64,000 bases of DNA, taken from positions 310,001 through 374,000 of the forward strand of contig MZZL01000394.1 in NCBI GenBank assembly GCA_002749535.1, in the 5' to 3' direction. Both the position numbers and the translations under genes were made by a program. The first letter of the stretch is position 1. Each line of letters begins with the position of its first letter. The DNA comes from Apophysomyces variabilis. Lineage: Eukaryota; Mucoromycota; Mucoromycetes; Mucorales; Mucoraceae. This document shows positions 33,198 through 45,440 of the stretch, in pieces. Below the pieces are notes generated by a model. The model ran no database searches and was not told where the DNA came from. It saw nothing but the letters and a program-made list of their open reading frames with translations.

Positions 33198-36100
33198 TAG
33201 GGATCACCATATATCCGTGACCCATCAATCTGACCCAATCTGTATCCATTTAGACTGGATACGGGTTGCTATTTTATGACCCGGTTAATAAATGGGTTAA
33301 GAAAGTAGTAACCTGACCTGACCCGTTTAATCCATTTAGCTTTTCTAAGTAGAGTTACCATAGAAAAAAGTGCAATAATGTTTAGTTAATAAAAGCATTT
33401 AAATGCATTCCTTTTAAACAGTATTATAAGATATGTTTATTGGGTGTCAAGATAAGAACGCATAAGTGAACAATTGTCATTCAGCATTGCAACTATGCAT
33501 GTTTAAATAGTAGCTACATAACACTTTTAAAGTAAAAGCATCTGATTTCGACCGTCATTAGTGAAGTGTCAAAAGTGAGATCAAAATAAAAAAAGGATAA
33601 CCGATGGAATCAGCGAGACTGAGATGATGTTCTTTATTTTCAAGTGCTTTTCTTTTATAGTTTTCTAGTTGAATGATTGGGACTATAAGTGTGAAACTTC
33701 TTGTAAACCAATAACATAAGAAGAAAAGTTTTCATCCAATTGTCTGTAACATAAACCAATGGTACAATTGAAGAATCAAGTGTTATTGGTGTTAAGGATA
33801 AGACAATGATAGTTCCTGGTAATCGGTAAGAAAGCTAGGAACAAAAAGTTCTTTTTTCAGATACCGAAAGTCAGAATCGGAGATAAATATGTGATCTCGT
33901 GTAACATGAAAAGTTTTACAAGAAGTTCACCTGGCTATAGCTGAGACATTGCCAAGATTTAGAAAATATGGCTAAATCACTATGAAAAGGATGTCAGATA
34001 TGACAATTAGCATGACGATGTTGTTCTTAATCAAATGTGAAAGGTAACAATCTGTTTTCATAGTTTAGATTTATTGTAGTCTTTTGCAAGAAGTCTGTTG
34101 AGGAGAAGAAAAATGTTTGACAAGCTTGCCGCAGTAAAAAGAAAAAAAAGTACCCTTTGCAAGATTAGTGGAATGTCTAAACACATGTTGATTCAGATTT
34201 TTGTAATGACAAAGCAGCATGACATTACAAGCGTAAAGCTTAAACTGACTACTATGTCAAAACTCGTTTATATATAATAAAGAATAAATGAAAAAGCTCT
34301 CTATTTTATTTTTATAGCAATTGAACAGCTAAAACAGGCATTATATAAAACGCTTACCTTCAATACTCTACTATTAGGCCAAAGCATATACGTTTACAAA
34401 AACTGCCGCAGTAAGGAAACAATAGTTGGCATGATATAATGATGTTCAGCAACCGCAGTAAATTACCACAAAAGGGATGCTGGCTTTGGTGAAGTTGAAG
34501 ATCAATCTAAAAGGTCTGATCTTACTAAGAACATATCCTGCCGCAGTAATTGACAACTATTGTAAAGCTGCTATTATAGTAATGGCATAGTAAACTTCCT
34601 GTTTTGAAGTAGAAGGAAAAAAAAGAAGATCATACAAGTGCTGCAGTAGAAAGCTATATAATCAGAAAGCATTAACCGATAAGAAAAGCATTATCTCTCT
34701 GTTATCTTTTTTCCTATCTGACACAATGCAATATTCATTTGCTGAAAGCTCAACCAATGCTCAATGTCAAGCTTCTGAATTGACTGATATAAGTAATATA
34801 CCTTCTTAGCCATATCTAATTGTATACAGGATATGTTGTCCACTATAGTGACAGAAATTGAGGATGCTGGATCAGATGCTGAACTTTTAAGACAAGAGTC
34901 ATATATGTTGATTGAAGCAAACGTTAATGACAGTTCATCACCTGCCTCACTAAACAAGAAGCAAAGGACTCCAACCAGCTGGATCTTTGTAAACAATTGG
35001 GCAATCTAGCAAAAAGTTGGAGGTGTTAACAAGATCGTTTGCAACTACATTAGTCATTCTGGCAGTCATTGTAACTATGAGTTTGCCAGCGGTGATGGAT
35101 CTACTGGCAACGTAATCAGACATCTTTTATCCAAGCATAAAATTTCCAAGAATTCTTCTGCTGCTAGTGCTGGTTCTATTCCTCTTTTCAATGGACCTCT
35201 CAATATATACTTTACCAACGCTGATAGAATGGTCCAAAAATTAATTTTCAGTAAAGAAAAGTTTTGGCAAATCCTTGTTGCTGATATGATATCTACCGCC
35301 TCTCCATACACGTCTGTTTCCTATCAAACGTTGCAAGAACTCCTTTATCTCACTCATAGCGCTCCTGATCTTGCCAGCCTAAAACTTCTTAGTGCATCTA
35401 CTATCAAATGTAATCACCAGAAATACTATGAACAGTATTAGCAACAAATAACCGATCTTCTGAAGGATCAGCCTTATATGTTATACACAGTTGACGGTTG
35501 GACAAGTGATCTTAGAGATGCATTCCTTGGGATAACAGCACACTGGATTGATTCAAACTGAAAGCAACAATCGATCATTATCAGATTTGAACCTCTCAAC
35601 GGCCCTCATTCTGGATCAAACATGGCTCAGACAATCATGATGGTGTTAGCTAAATTTGATCTTACCTCAAAACCGTTTTTCATAACAACAGACAATGCAT
35701 CCAGCATGATTGCAATGGCAAGAGAATTGGAAACGTTAGTTGGAAGTGGCATCTTTAAGGCAGATGAAAATCGCATCTCTTGCATTGGACATATTATCAA
35801 TTTGGTAGCACAATCAGTTATAAAAGATGGATTGCTAGCAGAGGCCAATAATGATTTGAATGGTGATCAAACTGTTGATGGAAATGAGAATACTATTAGC
35901 AATTTTGTTGGTAAGCATTACTGTTACAAAAATACATACCAATAGTAACTGAACTTATCTTGTAGGTAACATTATCCAACGTCTTTGTTGTGGTATCAAC
36001 AAGATTAGATCTCTACCACAAAGAAGAGAAATGTATAAATGATATTATACTGCCAACAGTCTAGCAAGCAAAGAATTGATCATGGATATCAAGACACGCT

Positions 36101-37469
36101 GGAACTCTACCTTTATAATGCTCCAAAGAGCATATGAGCAGCAAAAAGCATATAACGATATTTGGCAAACCTCAAGTGAAGTGTCCGCTTATAGACTTTC
36201 TTTAGAAGATTGGCAGTGCATTGAAGAAGTTTAGAATCTACTTTCTGGCTTTGATATGTTTACTTTAGAACTCTCAGGTGCATTGTATCCGATGATAAAC
36301 ACTACTATACCTATGTATAACTGGTTGTTCAACCATGTGGAAAAATACAAAGAAGAAAAAATGGCAGTAAGAAATACAAGTTCAAAAGTACTATCACAAA
36401 CACTTACTAACTTTTACGTTCGTTAGACGTTCCCAACTATTGCTCTTGCTGCTGACTTTGCTCATTCCAAGTTGAAGGAATATTATAGTAAAAGTACTGC
36501 ACTGGTCTACTCCATTGCAACAGCTCTTGATCCATGTGCAAAGTACCAATGGTGGAGTAACATTGAATGGCCAACAGAATAGATCATGCAATCAAAGCAT
36601 GCGGTGCAAGCAGTTTGGGAAGAAGTTTTTCATCCAAAGCTTAATATGCCATCAAACAAAATGCCGCAAAAGAAGATTCAATTGTTCAAGCCAAAGGCGC
36701 CCAGTGATCAGTTGAGTGAGTACATTGCAGAAGGGATGTTCACAGAATCAACGCAAGCACTGGAGTACTGGAAGAGTCATAGCATGCAGTGGAAAGAGTT
36801 GTCTAAAATGGCGTTATGATACCTAGCAGTGCTAGCAACATCAGTATCATCAGAACAATGCTTTTCACGAACAAAGTTTTTTATACCATTTGAACGCAAT
36901 CGTTTGTCATAGGAATCACTTCAGCAATTAGTGTTGGTTGACTCTTGGCAAAAGGCGTTAAACGGCCAAGAAAAAAGTTTTTGTGAAGAAAAATAAAACA
37001 AGAAAGCTTTTTACAGTCCCCAAAAAATTCTGTCCCCTTTGCTTTTATTTTTACTTTGACACCTTTCTCTCTTATACCTTGCTTTAAAACCTTTGTTGGA
37101 AAATAAATACACTTCTTTTACTTTGACCGTCCTTTCAACAGATGCCATTGCACCATTATGACATCATACCATCATATGACATTACTACTTTAATTCGCAA
37201 AAAAAAATTCCCTTCTTTTTTCCTTACTTGTTTCTGCTATATTTTGCAAGTCTACAAATAAACTATTACTGCGTTTTACAACATACTTTTTATTACACAA
37301 ACGTCAAAGTGCTTAACCATATTTGTATCCTTAAATACTATTGGTTGACCTGTACCCAACCAGTCAACCCGCCTCATATAAACAGGTTGGATACAGGTTA
37401 TCTGTTTATAAATGGATCAGATACAGGTTGACCTTCAACCCAACCTGACCTGACCTGTGAAGGTCCCTA
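33198..37469 (+). mobile_element. hAT-3 DNA transposon (4,272 bp)
   Basis: It begins TAGGGATCAC and ends with the complement of TAGGGACCTT. It has an 8-bp target duplication TCTGTACG (33190-33197) and TCTATACG (37470-37477), one transition apart. Subterminal repeats differ from hAT-1 and hAT-2: GACCCG and CTGACC types crowd 33215-33340 and 37345-37465. Its transposase is related to hAT-1 but clearly diverged. Confidence 0.92.
34833..36996 (+). pseudogene. hAT transposase of hAT-3 (degenerate)
   Basis: It begins MLSTIVTEIEDAGSD (ATG at 34833). The BED-like region is WIFVNNWAI..CNYISHSGSHC..GDGSTGNVIRHLLSKH (about 34980-35140). The core has YTVDGWTSDLRDAFLGITAHW (about 35485-35550), FFITTDNASSM (about 35680) and CIGHIINLVAQS (about 35780). 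Introns are likely at 35911-35965 and near 36370-36425. The C-terminal dimerisation region has YWKSHSMQWKELSKM (about 36765) and SSEQCFSRTKFFIPFERNRLS (about 36850). Stops at about 35008, 35439, 35560, 36040, 36231, 36580, 36817 and 36910 break it. The stop codon is at 36994. Confidence 0.87.
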
Positions 37470-37477
37470 TCTATACG

Positions 37478-38140
37478 TTGATTTGAAAAATCTTTAGTTT
37501 AATCATCCTATTGGTTATTTCACTGATAATCTTATTGATAACTATAGTCTCAATTATATTTGTTTTGCTGGGACAGATACTGATTTTGACAGTATAGTCC
37601 ATAGTATTGATCTTGATAACTGTTCTGATTATTGTATTATCAGTAATTGTTTAAATATGATCATCTTTGTTCTTCTTATAGTTCTTGCACTTAGTTACAA
37701 GCTTCATTATAGATAAGCTCATGAATTTGTGGATCAACCTGCAGAAGCACCTCAAAACAATTTTATTTTGTTTGTTCAGCTTCTATTTTGTACAGTTTAT
37801 GAACAGCAGATTTCTTGGGTCTACTGTATGCTAGTCTGTGATGCGTTGGAGCAATGACATTTCCTTGCACTGCATTTTGCAAATTTGTTTGAGTGTTAAA
37901 CTTGTCATTAACCAGATATGGCTTATCAATATATGGATAAAAGGGATTGTCAACCATAGTCAGATAACTTCCTTGATGGTAAGCATTCCATTAACCAATA
38001 GCGGTGGCCATAATGTCTTTGTGTGCAGTAGCATTTGTCAACTGGCAATGGGTCTTGATTTCAGGGAGCAATCCACTCTTAAATCATATATTAATAATGT
38101 TTTCTTCTTTGATGTTAGCCAGGTTTGCAGCTTTAATGAC
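37478..38140 (+). other. Right part of the unrecognised frame and spacer
   Basis: 37478-37660 continues the decayed plus-strand frame of 32679-33197. From about 37700 to 38140 the minus strand carries the decayed C-terminal extension of the gag-like gene 38141-38629. Nothing else is supported. Confidence 0.35.
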
Positions 38141-38629
38141 TCATCCATAAAAGGCATGAGGATGTTCATCATCTCCTTGAGCCATGTCTTCAAAGGCATT
38201 TTGATATTCCTGTATAACATGTTTAGTAATGTATTCATTTTCCAATAGTATAATGGTGGCGTCATAGTTCAATAGGGCAGCTTTCTTGATGACTCTTTTA
38301 TAATGTATTCTTGCAGTTCTTCTGAATTGAGTTTGTAGTATGGCTAGTTTGCGTTCATTTGAGGTAATATTACAAAATGCAAAATAACTCTCAAGGGTTT
38401 GCTTGAAATAATGGAAATCTTCCTCTTCTGCACCATAGAATTCTTGTATATAAGGGTGATAACAGTGAGAATCAGTACTATGAGCAGATGCAGTAGCCAA
38501 CACAGTATGTCTGGTGTTTGAAGATTCTCTGTAATATTCTTGCAATTCTTCAATAGTCATTTTTGAGGTTTTCCTAGATTTTTTTTCTCCTGTTTTAGTA
38601 GAGTTTGAACTAAAAAGATAAAAAATCAA
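38141..38629 (-). pseudogene. Gag-like protein of an LTR retrotransposon (orphan)
   Basis: The open frame of 162 codons reads from a basic N-terminus through a segment typical of Gag capsid: YIQEFYGAEEEDFHYFKQTL, LESYFAFCNITSNERKLAIL, then LLENEYITKHVIQEYQNAF and the end DDEHPHAFYG. Decayed frame continues leftward to about 37760. The pattern (a folded helical block of about 150 residues without known catalytic motif) is what Gag of gypsy-like elements shows, but no pol, LTR or primer site could be tied to it. It is not close to the Gags of A to D. Confidence 0.5.
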
Positions 38630-39619
38630 ATATGGTAGCAGTGTTTATTAATAGCAGTTAGTATTTGTAGCATTTGGTTAAATTTATCTGTTTCAGTATT
38701 TCAGTATTTTTTGTCAGTTTTTGTATATATTCAGCTTTTGTTTATGTTGTACTTAGATTGTTTGCTTGTGCTTGTGTCTTTTATATCCTTGAATTTTATT
38801 TTATAACCCCTGTAGTGAGCACTATGTGTTATGGTGTAATTTTAGGTAGGATCTTGACAGTAGAATAGTAATTTGCTATTGTGTGTTTTTGAGAATAAGT
38901 GAGCACCAGGTGTGGGTTAAAGTCTAACACCAAGACTAAGAGATAACTTAAATTTGTTTGAAAGAAACAGTTGGGCCAAAGGCTTGACAATATAAGTTAA
39001 TTGATTAGTTGATCAATAATAACTAAATATAGGATAACAGAGATAGGGTTCAGAGAATCAGAGTTCTTGATAGAGTCTTGATAATGATCTCTTGCTTAGA
39101 TCAGATAAATCAGTTGGTCGGTAAGTTCTTGTAGAGTAAATAGAATCAAAATAAAAAAAAAGAAATATGAATCGATTGGATTCAAGTTATTAATGGTTGC
39201 TTGATAAAACTAATAGAGGTGCAGTATAATCACAATGGATAAAATAAAGCTGCTTCTTTTTAAAGAGTATTTCTCTCAAAAGATTTCAATCAAAAGAAAG
39301 ATTTAAGATGAAAAACCTGTCATTTATTTGACTTTGATTGGGGTTATTTATACTAAATTTCAAAGGATAATCAGATAAGAAAAAGAATAAAAGAATAAAA
39401 AAAAGAAATAAACAAAAAGAGAACAAGGTAACGCTAAATAGTCTCAGCTGAAGTCGGTATATCTTGTGAAGTTTCAGGTAAAGTTTGTTGTTAGTCAAAT
39501 GAATCGGCTTAGCCAGATAGGTTACCTAAAAAAAAAGAGAAAAGAAAAAAAAGAAAGAGAAAAGAAAATTATTAAAAATGTTGTGTACTAATGATCATGT
39601 ACCAATAGTACTTGTGCAT
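38630..39619. other. AT-rich spacer before element D
   Basis: No gene is supported. Purine-rich and A-rich runs occur near 39340-39420 and 39530-39570. It may include the LTR of the orphan gag element (minus strand), but no LTR pair is visible. Confidence 0.4.
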
Positions 39620-39923
39620 TGTTGGAGCCAGAATCAGCGCATGAATGCAAAGACTCTTTTTGCTAAAGCCTTCCAAGAAGTTCTCAAAGTTACAATTGGT
39701 TTCTAAGAAGTTCCTAGATACTTCTTGTATCTTCAGCCTCATAGAAAATTATAGAAATATTATATGTATAAATACTTTGGATAGTTTGTAAAAAATAAAC
39801 ATCATCAAATTCCCTCATACACTTTTATCTTTTACTTCTGTTCTTTTACGATTTCTATATTCCAGCTTGATTGGCAACTCACGTCCAAAACAGTAGCTGT
39901 GAATCAACTTTATAAAAACGACA
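39620..39923 (+). repeat. 5' LTR of element D (304 bp)
   Basis: It runs TGTTGGAGCCAG to AAACGACA. It contains TATA-like ATAAATACTTTGG (near 39768) and AATAAAC (near 39794). It pairs with 44423-44756. Confidence 0.9.
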
Positions 39924-39938
39924 ATTGGTAGCTGATGA
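39924..39938 (+). other. Primer-binding site of element D
   Basis: AT and then TGGTAGCTGATG follow the LTR end CA. The ATG of gag (39935) overlaps the site, as in element B. Confidence 0.6.
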
Positions 39939-40915
39939 CCAATGACCCCGCCTTCACTACTAAACAACAATAACTGATTATAACAAATATAAACACTCAG
40001 GATATGATGGCCATGATGGCCTGAATGCTGGAATTTATTTAGTAACAACAAACCAAATTGCAGCTTATGCAACAGGAAGCTAATGACTGCTGACCCACCA
40101 GTAATAGACTACTAAAAAACATGTAACCTGTTTAGCCTGATATCTTCAAAGGCAAATGATCATCAACAGCCATTGAAACTTGGATACATACCTTTGAAAA
40201 ATTTGCAGACCTCTCTGAACTTGATGAAACACAATGTATCCTTTATGCTTCTACCCTGCTTCATGAAGCAGCAGCAACTTAGTGGCAACATCTCAAAACA
40301 ACAATTAACAAAAATGGTGAAAGTGCTATTCTAACCACCTGATGAGATTTTAAAGACCTTTTCCACGCCAAGTTTAAGCCTAGTAATGCTTCTAAACTGA
40401 CTCGACAATGCATTAAAAAACTCCAGCAAAACCAATCAATCCATGAATACATCATTGCATTCTGTGACATCATGCTCAATCTTTAAGATATGTATAAAGA
40501 AGATGCTGTGGATCATTTTATTCAGGGACTGCAGTATACAGCCCGTCTGCAAGTCTTACTGAAGAACCTGCAAACACTAGTAGAAGCATACCAGGCGGCT
40601 GAAGCATTCAAGGCAGCCAAAGAATGTGCTCAAGGAATCTGCGGCCATTCTATGTTTGTCAATACTAAAAACGCCCTGTATCAATCTACTGACTCCGCGC
40701 CAATAGAACTCAATGTGATTGTTCTCTGCAATAGTAACTGTTACCAGAACAATGCTTGCTCAAGACCACAACAAGTTGTTGGATAAGACTGTCAAGTACC
40801 TAGAACTTGCTTCAATTGCGGCAACACTAGACATCTTGCTCGCAACTGTGCTTTACTGCCTCTTCCTGATGATTTACATTTTTGCGCTTGAGTTTCTGGT
40901 CAATCTAACCATTTA
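39935..40915 (+). pseudogene. Gag of element D (degenerate)
   Basis: The frame starts MTNDPAFTTKQQ at 39935 and is broken by many stops in its first 300 bp. The capsid part is recognisable: AIETWIHTFEKFADLSELDE (about 40168-40228), YASTLLHEAAAT (about 40250), and after further stops AVDHFIQGLQYTARLQVLL (about 40505). A CCHC zinc knuckle CFNCGNTRHLARNC is encoded at about 40813-40854. Same layout as Gag of A. Confidence 0.82.
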
Positions 40916-40959
40916 AAAGGCCAGGCGCGTCAGGATTGAAGGGAGTCCTATCACATGAA

Positions 40960-43900
40960 CATCCATCCCTTCACACTGTGGATTCAAAAGACACTGAGGC
41001 GCCATTGATTGATTTAACCAGAAAACAAGAGACGCACACAGACAACACACTACCTAGAACTATCCAAGATGACCTGCAACATATTGATAGACTAAATACA
41101 ATAAAGAATACCAAATTGCCCCTGTACTCCATGGTCTGTAATGGTCGATTAGCAAACGTGTTGTTGGATACTGGAGCCAGTACTTCATATATCTCTTTGT
41201 GAATGTGTCAAGGCGTAATATACAAGAAAGTGTAAAAATGATCAGTGGAGACAGCAGGAGGCCACACGCTCAATATCAGCACCAAAGTAACCTTTAATCT
41301 TGAAATGGCCAGAGGATTCTGTCAAACTTGGCAAGCATATGTCCTGGATACAAAGTTTGACATCATCCTCAGCCAAGATTGGTTCAAGCATGTGGCCCCT
41401 ACTCTAACAAACTGGGCAAACGGCACATGGGAACTAGTACAAGGCAACCTTCGTTTCATGTTGAACCCAATAACGCATCAAGACCAATCATTGGATGGCA
41501 CACTTGCCCTGATATTCCACAAATAACTGAAACAAATAGAATGCAAGGGCCAAGTTGATGAAATCTTCATGGCATATTATACTGACGATAAGAAACGTGA
41601 CAATAATGGAAACTTCTATGAAATACAAGAAGAGTATTCAGACGTCTTCAAAGACACCTTATCTGGACTACCCCTGGACTGCAACGTCAAACATATAATA
41701 GACACTGGTGACGCATGACCCATTAACTGCTAACCATTTAAGATGAGCCTGCTCAAATTGGATAAACTAAGAAAACAGCTACGTAAACTCCTTGATCTTA
41801 AGTTGATCCAACTGAGCAATTCCTTATGGGGTGTCTCTGTGCTTTTTGTCTGCAAGAAGGATGGCTCAATGCATATGTGTATTGACTACCATGCCATCAA
41901 TCAGGTTACTCAGCGCAACTCTCATCCACTACTATGAATTGACAAATGTCTTAAACAGTTGGGAAAGGCGAAGTACTTCTCAAATATTGACCTTAAAAGT
42001 AGTTATCATCAAGTCAAGATTCGTCTTGAGGATGTGCCTAAGACTGCTTTTAATATAAGATACAGTTTCTATAAATTCCTAGTACTTCCCTTTAGCCTCA
42101 CCAATGTACCACTGACATTCTAATGGCTTATAAACTCTGTTCTTAGCGACTACCTGGACAAGTTTATACTTGTATACCTCGATGATATCCTTATATACAG
42201 CTGCTCTGAGGAGGAACATCACGAGCATGTCCAGATAGTTCTCAAATAACTTCACAAAGCTCAACTGTACGCCAACCTAAAAAAATGTGAGTTCAGCAAG
42301 CAATCTTTAGAGTTTCTAAGTTTCCAAATTAGCGCTGATGGTATCCTGCCTGCCAAGTCTATGGTAGAAGCAATTCAAGAATGGCCGCAACCAACAAACG
42401 TCCAAGAAGTACATCAATTCATTGGCCTTAGTTCTCATTATCAGCGGTTTATCAAGGACTTTGCGAGCATTGCAGCCCCATTAACTGATTTGATTAAAGG
42501 TACAGGTGTGAAAAGAAGACTGATTGTTTGGACCCTTAAATGCCAGTCTGCATTTGATAAAATCAAGTTCTGTATGATGGATGCCCTGGTTCTCCAGCCT
42601 CCAAACTCAGAATTGCCCTATGTCATTGAAACTGATGCTTCTGATTTTGGTATAGGAGCTATTCTCCTCTAGCAAGGCCCTGATGGTAACTTACATCCTC
42701 TGGCGTTTGAATCAAAGAAGTTGTCCTCAACAGAATGGAACTATCTGGCTCAGGAATGAGAACTATTAGGTATCTTGTATACACTACGTACATGGCGCTG
42801 CTTTATTGAAGGACGCCTATATACAGTGTACACAGACCACTATCTGCTCAAGTATTTCTGGTCTCAGCAGAAACTAACGCCTTGCCTAACCCAATGGATC
42901 GCTGAATTAGAGCTATATAATCTGACCATACTGTACAAACCTAGAAAGGAGAATCACATTCTCAATTTGTTCTCTCGATAGGATGGTCCTACTTGCATGC
43001 CAGCTGACTTATCCATGGAACCTGACTATCTATATACTATTGCCAAAAAGGCAATTCAAGAATCTGACTGGCCATGCTTCTATGCCCAACCTGAGGAAAA
43101 CTGGCTGCTGTCCTATAAGAATCTTATGGCTCAGTGTAAAGACATGTTCATTATTCATGATAGTAAGGTCTTCTGGAAAGTCAAGGCTGGTGATACTATT
43201 AAAGAAATCCAATTTCTGACCTTTGCCTGATGTGCTGATACTATACAACATGTTCACTGTGGTTTTGGCTATCAAGGAGTTACTACTGTTTATGACATTA
43301 TCTGGAAATGATGGTGATGACCCAATATGAAAGATGATATCAAGACCTGGTTATCTAAATGCCCTGAATGTCAACTCACCTCGAATGCTGACTATAATGC
43401 ACATTGTTTGCCTATGCACTTGACTGAAATTCCACCTCCATTTGCACAGTGGCTCTTAGACTTTATTGGCGAACTTCCTATGATAAACTATGGTAACTGG
43501 TGGCTACTTGTTGCTGTCAACTACAACACAAGTTATCTGATAGCACGCGCTGTCCCTGATGCCACAAGTAATGCCATTGCTCATTTCTTATATGAAGAAA
43601 TTGTTACTCATTTCAGTTGTTCTATAGAAGTTGTCACTGATCAAGAAACAAATTTTATGTCCAAAGTTCTGAACAGTTACCTTGGCTGCCTTAAGCTCAA
43701 GCATAATCTTACTTTGGCGTTTTATCCATATTCAAATGGCAAGTGTGAATAAACCAATGGAATACTCAAACAGATGTTGTGCAAATATGTTCATGGTGAA
43801 ATACATCGATGGGACAAGTATATCAACACTGCCCTCCTTGCTGCCTGCATTTATAAACACTGTACCACTGGTGTCAGTCCTTTCTATCTGGTTTACAGTC

Positions 43901-44290
43901 AAGACCCAGTTCTTTCTGGTAACTTTCTCTATCCATTTGTTACAAGAGAAATTTCAACCAATGAACAAGATATTATGGATAGCTGAATTCCTTCACTATA
44001 ATAGTTACAACAAGCCTACGCACTCACCTAGGAGAAATCTCATGCTGACCATATCAAGGACAAGAATCAATGGAATTGGCACACCAAACACCAAGTGTTC
44101 AATTCTAATGATCATGTCCTTATGCAACATAAAAATAAATTTGGACTTGAATACAACTGAAAGGGCCCTTACAAGGTTCTCAAATACAATTATGACACCA
44201 ACATCTACAAACTCGCTGATATAAATGGTAAACCTTATACCTCTTGGGTCCATACCAACTGCCTTAAACCCATTTATATCAAGGATAACT
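40960..44290 (+). pseudogene. Pol of element D (degenerate)
   Basis: The protease has DTGASTSYIS (about 41168-41197). The reverse transcriptase has [17 protein letters not shown] (about 41851) and YLDDILIYS (about 42175). RNase H has ETDASDFGIGAILL (about 42628) and YTDHYLLKYF (about 42830). The integrase zinc finger is damaged (normally RWWWPN, here two TGAs near 43309 and 43318), then CPECQLTSNA (about 43363) and the core LLDFIGELP (about 43453), VTDQETNF (about 43636; Arg-Gly of the usual motif changed). The C-terminal part near 44010-44270 is frameshifted. More than ten stops. Confidence 0.87.
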
Positions 44291-44422
44291 AAGAGCCACA
44301 CGCCCCATAGTATGACCTCACTATAGCCCATGCTGCCATGCAATCAGAACTCCAGTTCTTAGACTTGGTTTACCTTTTATCCCTCTTGCTTAAGGATGAC
44401 CAAGACTCTCAGGAGAGGGTAT

Positions 44423-44756
44423 TGTCAGAGCTGGAATTGGCGCATAAATGCAAAGACTCTTTTTGCTAAAGCCTTCCAAGAAGTTCTTGAAGTTATGATT
44501 GGTTTCCAAGAAGTTCTTGAAGTTATGATTGGTTTCCAAGAAGTTCTTAGATATTTCTCGCATCTTTAGCCTCATAGAAAATTATAGAAATATCATATGT
44601 ATAAATACTTTGGATAGTTTATGAAAAATAGACATCATCAAATTCCTTTACATACTTTTATCTTTTACTTTTATTCCTTTATGATTTCTATATTCTAGCT
44701 TAATTGGCAACTCATGTCCAAAACAGTAGCTGTGAATCAACTTTATAAAAATAACA
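44423..44756 (+). repeat. 3' LTR of element D (334 bp)
   Basis: It starts TGTCAGAGC after the purine run AGGAGAGGGTAT and ends AATAACA. It is 30 bp longer than the 5' LTR because of a perfect 30-bp tandem duplication at 44481-44510 and 44511-44540. Confidence 0.9.
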
Positions 44757-45179
44757 GCGTTGACCAAAGGAATAAGGAAGTTTTTTTTGACTTTTACAAT
44801 GGTTTTAGAATTTTTAGACAGGCATATATCCTAGGCCTCCAAAGTGTCCTTAACAGGATCTGAACTCATACCCTCCTAGTAAGTGTCATTTGTGCTAACC
44901 ACACTACCACAAGGGCCCCCTTCAGGGGTATTGGGTTTCTTCTTCCACTTTAGTACAGTTACACAAAGAAGTATATATTATATTGCTGAAAATAACCAAC
45001 AACAACAACAAAACACCACTACTGAAACGCCCATCCATCAAGGAAACCAATGCATCCATCCTAGGAAAGTTGAAGACAATTGAGAAATCAACTGTATAAT
45101 CGAAGCAAAACCTAATTAATCCAACAAACACTATTGTATCTAAAATACAAAACAACTATAACAAATGAATCTGACTAAA
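44757..45179. other. Spacer between element D and LINE-2
   Basis: It includes a tRNA-like segment (44844-44915, minus). The rest up to about 45179 may be the 5' untranslated part of LINE-2. No protein gene is supported. Confidence 0.4.
44844..44915 (-). ncRNA. tRNA-like segment, possible SINE head
   Basis: On the minus strand an A-box-like TAGTGTGGTTAGCAC is followed after about 30 nt by a B-box-like AGTTCAGATCC, the spacing seen in tRNA genes. The acceptor and T stems do not pair well, so it is not a good tRNA. It could be the tRNA-derived head of a SINE or a decayed tRNA copy. Confidence 0.3.
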
Positions 45180-45249
45180 CTCAAGCTTTCTAATAAACCT
45201 ACTGATACTAGACATATTAACCTCCAGTACAGAGAGTGTTAATGTTACT

Positions 45250-45314
45250 TCTGGTAATAGTACTATGCCATCTCAGAACAACATATCAGACTATATAGTC
45301 CAATTGATCAGTAA
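45250..45314 (+). pseudogene. LINE-2 ORF1 (first part)
   Basis: It reads NVTSGNSTMPSQNNISDYIV and QLIS up to the MULE insertion site. A start at the ATG 45267 (MPSQNNIS) is possible. It continues at 50202. Confidence 0.5.
45307..45314. repeat. 8-bp target-site duplication of the MULE (left copy, ATCAGTAA)
   Basis: ATCAGTAA is repeated at 50202-50209. A ninth base (G at 45306, C at 50201) would differ. Confidence 0.75.
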
Positions 45315-45440
45315 GAGAGTTACTATGGGCACTCCCTTCAGACACTCTTCCCCCAATAATTTAGGCTCCGTTACCAGTCAAGTCAGTGAATGCTGGGGAA
45401 CATACAAATGTCTGGCAAACGCGGAGTGCCCAAAAGCTGA

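Larger units (their letters stand above)
39620..44756 (+). mobile_element. Ty3/gypsy element D (complete, decayed)
   Basis: Two LTRs (39620-39923 and 44423-44756) flank a primer-binding site, gag, protease, reverse transcriptase, RNase H, integrase and polypurine tract, all on the plus strand. The flanking bases are GCAT (39616-39619) and GCGT (44757-44760), which fits a 4-bp target duplication with one transition, as in B and C. Proteins resemble A most closely. Dozens of stops show an old insertion. Confidence 0.92.
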
